Of a stretch of DNA of 64,000 nucleotides, positions 22,430-31,491 are shown in pieces (position 1 is the first letter of the stretch; each line of letters starts with the position of its first letter). The stretch is from Armigeres subalbatus (taxonomy: Eukaryota; Arthropoda; Insecta; Diptera; Culicidae), in assembly GCF_024139115.2 (NCBI RefSeq), contig NC_085141.1:129145822-129209821 (forward strand), in the 5' to 3' direction. Position numbers and translations under genes: made by a program. Under the pieces are notes generated by a model. It had not been told where the DNA came from and did not search any database. It saw only the letters and a program-made list of their open reading frames with translations.

Positions 22430-23110
22430 CTCGTGTTCTGGTAGCACGCATTTCGCCCAGGGTGCTTTGCAAACCTGGGTGACGTTTTGCAGGACGCTTT
22501 CAACGAGGGCAAATACACCGACCTGGTATCTCTGGATATCTCCAAGGCTTTCGACAGGACTTGGACCCCCTTCGTCCTTCAACAATTGAGCGAGTGGATA
22601 TTTTCCAGCAGCATCCTCCTTTTATTTTATTTTTAAATTCCTTATAAGGGCTCTTTTTCAAAGTTTTAATCGGGAACCAGGGATCGAGGACTTTCCTGGA
22701 GGACACTGGGGTACCCCAGGGTTCCGTTCTGGCTGTGACGCTGTTCCTTATCACCATGAATAACGTGTATCGTTCACTTACACCGAACATATACAACATC
22801 TTTGTCTATGCCGACGATATATTGCTGGTCATTGTAGGCGACACTCCAAGCCGCACGCGAATAAGTACACAATCCGCGGTCTGGGTGAGCCAGCTCTGTG
22901 ACCGCCAGTAAGTGCGTCAGAGGACACGTCTGCCGTTGGAGGCACCAGTTGTCCGGGCCAAGCGTCAAGTTTGGAGTACATCCCATCCCCAACAAGAAAA
23001 TTGTAAAAGTTCTTGGAATGTCCATCGACCGGAGCGCTCATTTCTACCGCACTGCCGCGAAATCAAAGTTAATTGAAAGACCAAAATTAATCTGGATTGG
23101 ATGCTTTCCA
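22430..23110 (+). pseudogene. LINE reverse transcriptase domain, broken
   Basis: Shows FANLGDVLQDAFNEG, SLDISKAFDRTW, a GVPQGSVLAVTLF-type motif in another frame, and the catalytic FVYADDILLV at 22801-22830. Several frame changes separate the blocks. Downstream, VSKCVRGHVCR and GPSVKFGV match the same element family as the minus-strand fragment at 42490-43380. Confidence 0.75.
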
Positions 23111-23159
23111 ACCCGCAACGAACACATAATATGATGCTCTGGTTAAGGATAGGGCAAGC

Positions 23160-23665
23160 TATAATTGAGGGTCTACGGTACGAATCTTGAACAGTCTCCC
23201 GGACATCTGTACCATCTTCTCGGCCGAAGCAGCTGCGGCTTTCATCGTCGCCGCCTACCCGTTCAAGAAGCCTGTCTTTGTCCTATCTGACTCTGCGTGT
23301 TATCTCTGCACTTCAGAGCGAAACGCTCCAAAGGATCCAAAGGCATCCTAGAAAACATGCTTCCGAATACGACCTTTGCTTAAATCCTGGGGCACCTCGC
23401 CCGAGTCGGAAATCAAAGCCTCAACCGTGCCTGTGGGAGACGTAAAAACCTGGATTAGAAAAACAGTATGAGACAACTGGGAAATATCCTGGAGAGCTTC
23501 TACTACTGGACAGCTGTGGGACGGGAACCACATCGGCTTGGACGGACCTAAGCAACCTAAGGGACCAGCAAATCCTCTTTCGGCTATGAACCGAACACAC
23601 GCGGCTCTCTTACAGCTTATGCGGGAGCCCCTTCCGGACAATTTGCGACATTTGCGGGGTTCACA
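23160..23665 (+). pseudogene. LINE RNase H domain and C-terminal tail, broken
   Basis: IFSAEAAAAFIVAA and VFVLSDSA are RNase H words (catalytic E and D). The tail (NPLSAMNRTHAALLQ) follows in another frame. Confidence 0.6.
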
Positions 23666-23875
23666 ACACTGTGGCAATACCTTAATAACTTTTTACAATG
23701 CAAACTTTGTTACAAATCCTTATGTTCTTGACATTAAAAAACCAACATAAGTCCATTTAATCAGGTTTGAATTACATTTCAATTGTTTCCATATAATTTG
23801 GAAGCAACTGCTGCAAGCTCGCCGCGCTTGTGTCCAGTTGGTAAGGGCATATCGTCCTGCCTACACTGCCCAGTG

Positions 23876-23914
23876 CACTATAGGGAATTCTCATACAAAT
23901 GGGCGGCCAAAAAT
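23876..23914 (+). repeat. orphan Transib-like terminal repeat
   Basis: CACTATA, 23 bp, then GCCAAAAAT. It aligns without gaps to the right-hand terminus of the transposon at 26948-30736 (CACTATG, 23 bp, GCCGAAAAT), including CATACAA in the spacer and ATTTT after it. No matching opposite end is visible, so it is a remnant or the edge of a rearranged copy. Confidence 0.6.
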
Positions 23915-24035
23915 ATTTTTTCAATGAAAACTGTTTCTATGCAACATATATTATGTGAAGGAATATTTAATATCCTGTTTTCAACCCTTTAAGGGCCATC
24001 GTTAACCCTTAAAAATTGTCACCTATGAAAAATCT

Positions 24036-24970
24036 TATATCTGTCTCCACGTGTATCCAAACAAGTATTTCTATTGAGATTTCACCACACTGCATTCCAC
24101 GCTGTTGAATATTAATGTCAAAAGAAGTGCAGCGTGGAGCTATTTTTCTGTTCTTTTCATCCAATCATTTCACACAATGCAAATCTGCCGTCATACGCTT
24201 CTAGAGATGTCATAAAATCCCGAATAATCGATTACTCTTTATTCTTGTCGATTATTGAATCGATTCATCGCTGGGTAGTAATCGATTTAAAATTAATCGA
24301 TTATCACAACGATGAATCGATTAATCGAAGTAATCGATTAATTTGCGACATCTCTATAACGCTACGCGAGAGAATGAATGAGTTGACATCTTAACATTAT
24401 ACACTTAGCAATGAATCCCAAGCAGTGGCTGGTTTTCTACCCACCGCTGCCAGCATTCAGGCGCTATCATATATTCTTCGATTAATTTTGAATCGATTAC
24501 TTCCCAACAATTAATCCATTCGATAATCGACAAGAATCGAGTGTAATTGATATGTTACTAATCGGTTAATTGGAAATTTACGACATCTCTAAAAAGTCAC
24601 AAATTAATCGATTATTTCGATTAATCGATTCATAGTTGTGATAATCGATTAATTTTAAAACGATTACTACCCAACGATGAATTTATTCAATAATCGACAA
24701 GAATAAAGAGTAATCGATTAGTTACTATTCGATTATTCGGGATTTTACGACATCTCTAGAAGCGTATGACGGCAGATTTGCATTGTGTGAAATGATTGGA
24801 TGAAGAGAACAGAAAATTAGCTTCACGCTGCACTTCTTTTGTTATTAACATTCAACAGCGTGGTATGCAGTGTGGTGAAATCTCAAAAGTTATATAAATA
24901 TCAGATGAAAATGTCAATTTATGATATTTAGAAATATTTGTTAGGATACACGTGGAGACAGACATAATTA
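24036..24970. repeat. foldback element rich in ATCGATTA motifs
   Basis: The left arm (24036-24350) and right arm (about 24595-24970) are inverted copies: CTGTCTCCACGTGTATCC on the left is complemented at 24943-24960. Both arms carry GACATCTCTA next to clusters of AATCGATTA. A third, diverged cluster (24475-24595) lies in the spacer. No ORF. Confidence 0.75.
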
Positions 24971-25148
24971 TACGCATATGAAACTACAGACCAGATATTT
25001 TAAATCCTGTGGGGATTTCTCTGCCCCAATTTGCCCCTGTGTTGCATATGAAGTCTTCAAATATCACTATTTTCGACCTTAAATCGACGATAACAAGTCA
25101 TGTTTGCAAAAAACATCCCTGGTATCTTCCATAAAGTGGTCTATTTTG

Positions 25149-25150
<2 letters not shown>

Positions 25151-25212
<62 letters not shown>

Positions 25213-25213
25213 C
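25151..25213. repeat. (TA)n microsatellite followed by a T run
   Basis: About 46 bp of TA dinucleotide, then about 16 T. Confidence 0.95.
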
Positions 25214-25406
25214 CAATTTCGTTTATTTGGTAGGCTCAGGCGTGTATAACACTTTACGGAGCCACGTTTCTTTGAGATATGTACAATCGACATAATCTTA
25301 TTATTAAATTAGTAAGAGAGGGAAATAAGCCAACGTACTCGTGGTGACTCGAGGTTAGGTTTACAATGTTTAAGGATGGACGGGGATTAGGATTCGGGAA
25401 TCAGGG

Positions 25407-25408
<2 letters not shown>

Positions 25409-25459
<51 letters not shown>
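25409..25459. repeat. (AT)n microsatellite
   Basis: About 50 bp of alternating A and T. Confidence 0.95.
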
Positions 25460-25462
<3 letters not shown>

Positions 25463-26091
25463 AGGACATTGTATTGGCCTGAAACTGTTAGTTTCGAAAA
25501 TAACTTTAAATACTGTTTTTTTAGGGTCTGTCCATACAAAACGCCCGTATTTCAAAAACGATCATAGATGGACACTCAGTGTCTTCGGCAATGAAATTCA
25601 TAATAAATTACACTACAACTTTACCAAAGACACCATATTTAAAAATCGTTTATTAAAGAAGTTACATTTTGCAGCGCCACCTGTGGCAAAAATTGGAACT
25701 ACAACTTTTCGTTATTCGATGCGCCATATTTTTATAAAATTTATTCCCGAAGACACCAATGCCAAAAAATAACACCCTGAAGTGGTAAAAAAAATCCACG
25801 ATTTTCGCCAAACGCACTACTGTGCACTGGAGCGTATTGACCAGTGAAACATATTTTTGAAAAACGATACATTTATGAAGATGGAAGCAATTGTATATCA
25901 TATTAACCACTGAAGAAAGTTATTTTGTTGCCCAACTGAGTGTTTCAATGCAAGTTTTGCGGGCAGTATGCTAGCGTCGCGCCAGAATGTTTAGCAAACA
26001 AACATTGAAAGTTACGTCAAAACTGTAACTTTCTGTATTTTGCTATTATTTTCATTATGTAAAACAAAAATACATTCACATTCACATAGTA

Positions 26092-26380
26092 GGGGGCCCT
26101 CCTTAGCCGTGCGGTAAGATGCGCGGCTACTAAGCAAAACCATGCTGAGGGTGGCTGGGTTCGATTCCCGGTGCCGGTCTAGGCAATTTTCGGATTGGAA
26201 ATTGTCTCGACTTCCCTGGGCATAAAAGTATCATCGTGTTAGCCTCATGATATACGAATGCAGAAATGGTATCCTGGCTTAGAAACCTCGCAGTTAATAA
26301 CTGTGGAAGTGCTTAATGAACACAAAGCTGCGAGGCGGCAATGTCCCAGTGTGGGGATGTAATGCCAATGAAGAAGAAGA
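26092..26380 (+). mobile_element. Feilai-like tRNA-derived SINE
   Basis: Pol III promoter boxes are visible: TTAGCCGTGCGGTAAGA (A box region) and GGTTCGATTCCC (B box). The body continues with CTCGACTTCCCTGGGC and CCCAGTGTGGGGATGTAATG and ends in (GAA)n. A perfect 14-bp target duplication, ACATTCACATAGTA, flanks it (26078-26091 and 26381-26394). The sequence agrees with my memory of Feilai, an abundant Aedes SINE. The duplication shows LINE-mediated insertion. Confidence 0.93.
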
Positions 26381-26446
26381 ACATTCACATAGTATGATGG
26401 TTTTACAAATATTTAAAGGTACTAACTGATTTTGATCCTTAGTTAG

Positions 26447-26510
26447 TTCTCGCTTAACTTTTCAAAAGGACCTAAGTAACATTTTTTTAAGAATTAATTT
26501 GAATACTGCA
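26447..26510. repeat. dispersed repeat, copy 2
   Basis: Same family as 17561-17620. Confidence 0.7.
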
Positions 26511-26947
26511 ATCAATAGCTTTCATGTTGTTCTGTTGATTGCGCTTGATTCCAACCAGTTTTGCTGCAGATATGATTGGTGATGTCTTCAGCCGTAGTTG
26601 CAGGGTCGAAGCGGTAGTCGTGGAGGAAGTGGCAAGTGTATACCGGAGGCTGCCATCGAGGATAAAGTACCATTTGGAGGAATCGTATTGATTCGAGGCC
26701 CTGAGCCAGCTTGTGCGACGCGATTAATTGTTGCTGTTTTTGGTACAAACCAATACGACACAGTCAATGCGTCCTCGACATGCGATGATAGTGACATATG
26801 CATCTTAGTAGAAATGCTCCAGTTGATTTGCTGTTGTACCCAATTTGTTCTGCAATATCGTTCTGGTGATTAGAAAATCTAGTTGTAGATGGAGAACTAA
26901 TTAGAGGTGCAGTATCCAATGCTGCTTCGGTATGACATATACCATTG

Positions 26948-26986
26948 CACTATGGGGAATCAGGTGGCCGAAAATAAAAAAAAATC
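26948..26986 (+). repeat. left terminal repeat, RSS-like
   Basis: CACTATG (26948-26954), 12-bp spacer, GCCGAAAAT (26967-26975). A second reading is possible: CACTATG, 23 bp, then AAAAAAATC at 26978-26986, the nonamer I recall for Transib termini. The block shared with the right end is AGGTGGCCGAAAATA (26962-26976). Confidence 0.85.
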
Positions 26987-27983
26987 GACTTTCTCTGATT
27001 CGTAATTCAAGTTGACCAACTAAATGCTAATGCTTTGGAGCATTAAGCCCCAGCATATCAGCACTCTAAGCCATATGGTTATCAAGATATAGGCATTAGA
27101 GCCAGACACTTTTTAGTTCTTGAAAAATCAATGCATTATTCAACTGTCAATATCTTCGGCTACAGTAGCTCTTTTCCAACTCTTTAAAAAGTTTCTGAAA
27201 GCTTGTTTCATGGACTTGCGAAGAACGGGTTATGGGAAAATAGGTAGTGAAACATCCGAAAATGACCGGAAGAAAAAAAAAATTTTTTTTTCGTACAAAA
27301 AGTTCCATACAAAAAAAGTTTCTCAAAGTTTCGCTTAGCGACTACCACTACGACTTTCTTTGGACCTCCCAGAAGGCATTAAAACAAATTCCAGCTGCTT
27401 ATGGCTGCAAATCTGCGATTCCGATCACTTTTTCGAAAAAAAGTCATTAATTTTGAAACATTAAATGTAATTATTCTCATAATACACGGCAGACTGTGAT
27501 GGGCTGGATAAAAATCCCATGCGTATGACAAAAGAGCATCAAGAACAGTTAAAATAGGGATAGTAGATAACACGAAAAGTGTCGTAGGCTTCGTGGTAGG
27601 CCGTGTACACGATAGCTTATGCAGCTATATGATACTCCATTTGGCGTAGGCTCACCAAGAGGAGGCAACTCATTATCTATCAAGTATCAAGCAAATAAAC
27701 ATGAAAAAAAAAAAAACAATATACTCTTGAGGGTTACGAAAATACTCTAGGCTTCATTTGAAATTATTTCATAAAAAGTAAAATTTTGATATTAATTAAA
27801 ATCCAATATGTGAATACAAGAAGCAAAAATGTCTGTACCTAAGGACATCTTTCGATAATTATTGGTATGTACCTAGGCGAAATAAATAAACAGAACATTT
27901 ATGAATGTCTATCTGAGTGCATAGTGAGCTGTGATTGCGAAGGTAAATCGTGTGAAGTGTTTGTACTTATTATTTGGTGAATC

Positions 27984-30220
27984 ATGAATTATCGGCAACT
28001 CATTGAAGTATTTAGAGCTCACGAGGGACGTCAGGTAGATCGCGTTGAAAAAGCTTTGGAATATATCTGCCAGAGCTTCGCTGTGGATAAACAAAAAAAG
28101 AGTCAACTCCATACAAAATTGAAAAATCTGCATTTGAAATTTGAAAAAAAAATGGCAGGCTGCATCCCGGTCCGAAACTTACTTTGACTCATATAATGAG
28201 GAATGGCTTGACACAGAATTTGAATTAGAAGAATTTTATCATGCTGAGCCAGAGCCAGTGGCTTCAACATCTCGTGGAAGGCCATCAAAAAATTTTGAGG
28301 ATTTAAGTGAGCGTACGAAGCGCAGAAGAATTAATGACGAGCTAATGGATCCAAGAGAGGATACCATAGAAAAAGCGCTACTGGGAGCAAGAAGAACTGC
28401 CTACAACAGAAGTGATACGAGTATGGTGAAAGTGATAGGCCATATTTTAAAAAACCGAGATCACGCTTCCAGAATGTACACTACTCGAAGTGATTCTCAT
28501 GGAATGATGTCCAATGAAGAAACTTTTGAATATTTTCTCAATTGTGATATGAGTAAATATGTGTACGAACAAACACATAAAAAAAATCCTGCAAGTTTTC
28601 CTACTTACAAAGTGATACAAAAAATGAAAGCGATATGTTCTCCTCCGCTGGATTCCATCGAAAAAACGGCAACAAAAATACAGGTAATGAAAAATAGATC
28701 ATCTTCCTTGAAATGGAATAATATATGTATTCATATTTTTCTTTTAGGTTAGAATACAATCGCTAATGCAACATACTGTAGAACGAATAGTGAAATCATT
28801 GAAACACGAAATCAATCAATATATGGATGAAAATAACCAGGACTTCGTCGAAATGGTCTTTTTAAGTAGTTGGGGTATGGACGGATCTACGGGATACTCG
28901 CAATACCATCAATCATTCCCAGGTACGAATCAACAAGATGATTCAGATGTATTTTCAGTGACAACGACTCCAATACATTTGTATTTACTAAGTAATCGTA
29001 AACATATTTTCTGGTACAACTTGACCCCACAAAGTATTCGTTATTGCAGACCAATTATGCTAGAGTTTGTGAAGGAATCGAAGCAAGTTGTGATCGATTG
29101 CAAAAACACCATAGAGAGGGAACTAAGTGAATTAGTTCCAGTTAAGATCGATTTGGAGCAGGAGAAATATGTTTTGGTTGACTTCGATTTTGTCATGAGC
29201 ATGGTGGATGGTAAAGTTCTAAATTACATAACTGGTACGTCATCTATGCAAAATTGCCCAATTTGTAAAGCCACTCCAAATGTAATGACAAGCCTAGAGG
29301 TATTATTTTTTTTAAAGAAATACTTGTACATTTTTAAAAACTGTTTTGTTTTTCAAATATTCTAGGATTTTGAAAAAGGATATACACCAGAGATAGGGAC
29401 ACTTATTTATGGAATATCTCCATTACATGCATGGATGCGATTGTTCGAGTGCCTTCTTCACATATCTTACCGAATGGATTTAAAAAAGTGGCAGGTATCA
29501 AAGATATTAAAGGAAGCGTACTTGAAGAGAAAACAACTTATACAGAAAAGGCTTTATGATAGCTTTGGTGTGAGAGTCGACCAGCCAAGGCAAGGTGGAG
29601 CAGGATCAAGTACAACTGGAAACATTTGTCGACGAGCGTTTTCGAATCCAAATCTGTTAAGTGAAGCATTAAATGTCAACGAAGAGCTAATTCACCGGTT
29701 CTGGAACATTCTGATCGCGATAAACTGCCAAGAGCCAATCAATCCTGAAAAGCTAGACAGTTATTGTAAAGCAACCTACCGGTTATATTTGCAGCTGTAT
29801 GATTGGTATAAAATTCCTGCTACGGTGCATAAAGTCCTTGCCCATGCTGGGGATATAATTATTCATTCACCAGCACCACTTGGAATGTTGGCTGAAGAAG
29901 CAGCTGAGTGTCAACACAAGCACTTAAAAAAGTCGGACTCATCATGCCAGGAAAGCCTCAAGAGAAGAAAATTTACATGACGTTTTCATTCGTGCTATGA
30001 ACTCGTCGGATCCTTTGATAAGCTCCCTCAACTTAGGTAAGCGACTTCAAAATAAATCTAATCTGGAATATCCAGAAGATGTTCAAAGTTTTTAGTGACT
30101 GAAACTTCTTGCAATACAACAGATTCGAGTACAGAAAAATATACCATAGCAGATATTTTAATCGATCTTGAAGAAATAAATGATGATTTTGTTGAGGATG
30201 TTCATGTACATAATGAATAA
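27984..30220 (+). CDS. RAG1/Transib-like DDE transposase, four exons, two 1-nt frame breaks
   Basis: Exons 27984-28683, 28748-29299, 29366-30036 and 30096-30220 are joined by GT-AG introns of 64, 66 and 59 nt with matching phases, giving about 681 residues if one A is discounted in each of A9 (28144-28152) and A6 (29926-29931). Visible features: a basic stretch (RTKRRR), first Asp in WGMDGSTG (about D278), second Asp in MVDGK (about D387), C-x2-C in NCPICKATP (403/406), H-x4-H in TVHKVLAHAGDII (572/577), and Glu in MLAEEAAE (about E594). Order and spacing parallel the mammalian RAG1 catalytic core, where D708 is followed by a C-x2-C pair and E962 by an HKTLAH-like zinc site upstream. It should cut at the CACTATG ends. 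AATAAA overlaps the stop. Whether it is functional depends on the two A runs. Chapaev/CACTA relatives are a less likely alternative. Confidence 0.85.
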
Positions 30221-30697
30221 ATAAATGTTGTTGCAGTATACTTATATATCTTGAAGCTTTTATTGCATGGAGTTCGTTTAGCTTTAATAGAGCTTTATAT
30301 TGTATTCCCTTTACTTGTTTTACGGGTTAAGAGCCTGAACCAATCTGAAAAATCCTACAAAGACAACCTGTTACGTATGTAGATGCAATGGCCTGTATTT
30401 GACGGAGTCCTTGCGCAACTTAGAACATCTGTACAACTCAATTCACATAAAAACAGTATACAATTTTCTAGTTTGAACTCTACAGGTCCGCGCTGCAATA
30501 AAATACACATCTATAGACTGCTGTGTACATGAGACATTCGTAGATAAAAGGGATATATTCCATAGAGATCAAAGGTCTGTATTCCAGGGAGTTTGGAGAC
30601 CTGAGAAGTAATAACGACCTGCAAAACAAGTATTTCACATCTTTTAGACAATAATCTACGATATAAGTGTAAATTATTGCAGAAATGAAATGAAAAT

Positions 30698-30736
30698 ATT
30701 TTCGGCCACCTACTTGTATGGAGCCGCCCCATAGTG
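30698..30736 (-). repeat. right terminal repeat, RSS-like
   Basis: Read inward on the minus strand: CACTATG (30736-30730), 23-bp spacer, GCCGAAAAT (30706-30698). Compared with the left end the shared block lies exactly 11 bp farther in. Confidence 0.85.
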
Positions 30737-30751
30737 CATTGTAAGCATTAC

Positions 30752-30884
30752 CTGTGACAACAATGGGATTGGCAGGCACAGGATGCCTAGGTCGGGCTGA
30801 CGGCTGAATAAATACACGATTAGGTTCATCTGATAGGGAAGAACAGTCCGAAATGCAGCCCTTGATCTTGTTCGATGTTTTCAC
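30752..30884 (-). other. possible host exon (minus strand)
   Basis: An open stretch containing SDCSSLSDEPNRVFIQ and RPRHPVPANPIVV ends at a good splice donor on the minus strand, ACAG|GTAATG (exon end 30752). The acceptor side is weak. I do not recognise the protein. The transposon boundary lies about 15 bp beyond this exon end. It may be coincidence. Confidence 0.3.
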
Positions 30885-31288
30885 AAATATAAACCAGAAT
30901 ATCGAATCATTACAACGTGCAGATGCAAAGTTTACGAAACCAGCTTAATTTCACAATGATCTCTCTTATTTAAAACTATAAGGTTTTTATGACTTTCTTC
31001 CGCATTTTAAATAAGTTTTAAAAATGGGCCTACGGCAAAACGCCCGAATGGTGGTATAAAATGACTCAATAGCATGTAAAATAATAGTGAACGCAGGACA
31101 TATACTAAACAGTTTTTGTTATAAATGAGTCTACAAATTCGAAGCTCTAGAAAAAGACTTGAATCTTGACTGCTTATTGTATAAAATTATCATGCAACAT
31201 TGGCCATAAACTCTTATTATTAAATAATATAAATTTCATATTTCCAAAACATTGAAGATGAACGGAATTTCTAAATAGGAAAAAATAC

Positions 31289-31491
31289 CTATCATGTTCA
31301 ACATCCCCCGGATGCTGGTAATTCGATTCACCTTCAATCACGCCAAACTGTCCCTGGATTAATTGTCCGTGTCCTGAAATGGACAAGCACAATCTAATCA
31401 CCACTAACCGGAAGACTGAAACCGCAGAATACAAGAACAATCTTTTTTTTTGTGCATTTCTTTTTTTCGGACCGACCGACCGTCCGATCAA
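31289..31491 (-). other. possible first host exon with signal-peptide-like start
   Basis: The minus-strand ORF has a basic then hydrophobic segment (FLYSAVSVFRLVVIRLCLSI), then a polar stretch ending NYQHPGDVEHD, followed by the donor-like ATAG|GTATTT at 31289. It could be the first exon of a secreted or membrane protein continuing at 30752-30884, but the phases of the two pieces do not clearly fit. Low confidence. Confidence 0.25.

Larger units (their letters stand above)
19389..23665 (+). mobile_element. dead I-type LINE, interrupted by three insertions
   Basis: Pieces of a two-ORF LINE lie in order on the plus strand: a Pro/Arg-rich ORF1 remnant (19389-20050), endonuclease (20245-21037), linker (21037-22430), RT (22430-23110), RNase H (about 23160-23350) and a C-terminal tail to about 23665. 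The RNase H domain places it in the I/R1/Loa group rather than Jockey or CR1. Later insertions at 19703-19867, 20546-20657 and probably 21247-22030 split it. Many frameshifts and stops show it is old. Confidence 0.8.
26948..30736 (+). mobile_element. complete Transib/RAG1-like DNA transposon
   Basis: A 3789-bp element whose ends are CACTATGGGG and its complement. It is flanked by CATTG on both sides (26943-26947 and 30737-30741), the 5-bp duplication typical of Transib and RAG-type transposition. It carries one spliced gene (27984-30220) for a RAG1-like transposase. A 1-kb AT-rich leader precedes the gene, with nothing recognised in it, and a 0.5-kb trailer follows. No RAG2-like (kelch-repeat) ORF is present on either strand, as in Transib and unlike ProtoRAG. 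Both termini have an inner shared block, but with different spacing (see the two terminal repeats). Confidence 0.9.

Noticed and set aside
26092..26180. tRNA gene
   Set aside because: A and B box-like sequences are present, but there is no cloverleaf, and the tail, (GAA)n end and 14-bp duplication show a SINE.
26948..30736. RAG2-like partner gene
   Set aside because: No kelch-repeat or PHD-like ORF exists on either strand inside the element; the leftover space is about 1 kb and 0.5 kb of AT-rich sequence.
30480..30884. 134-codon minus-strand ORF as one gene
   Set aside because: It crosses the right end and target duplication of the RAG1-like transposon, so it is a chance fusion; only the part outside might be an exon.
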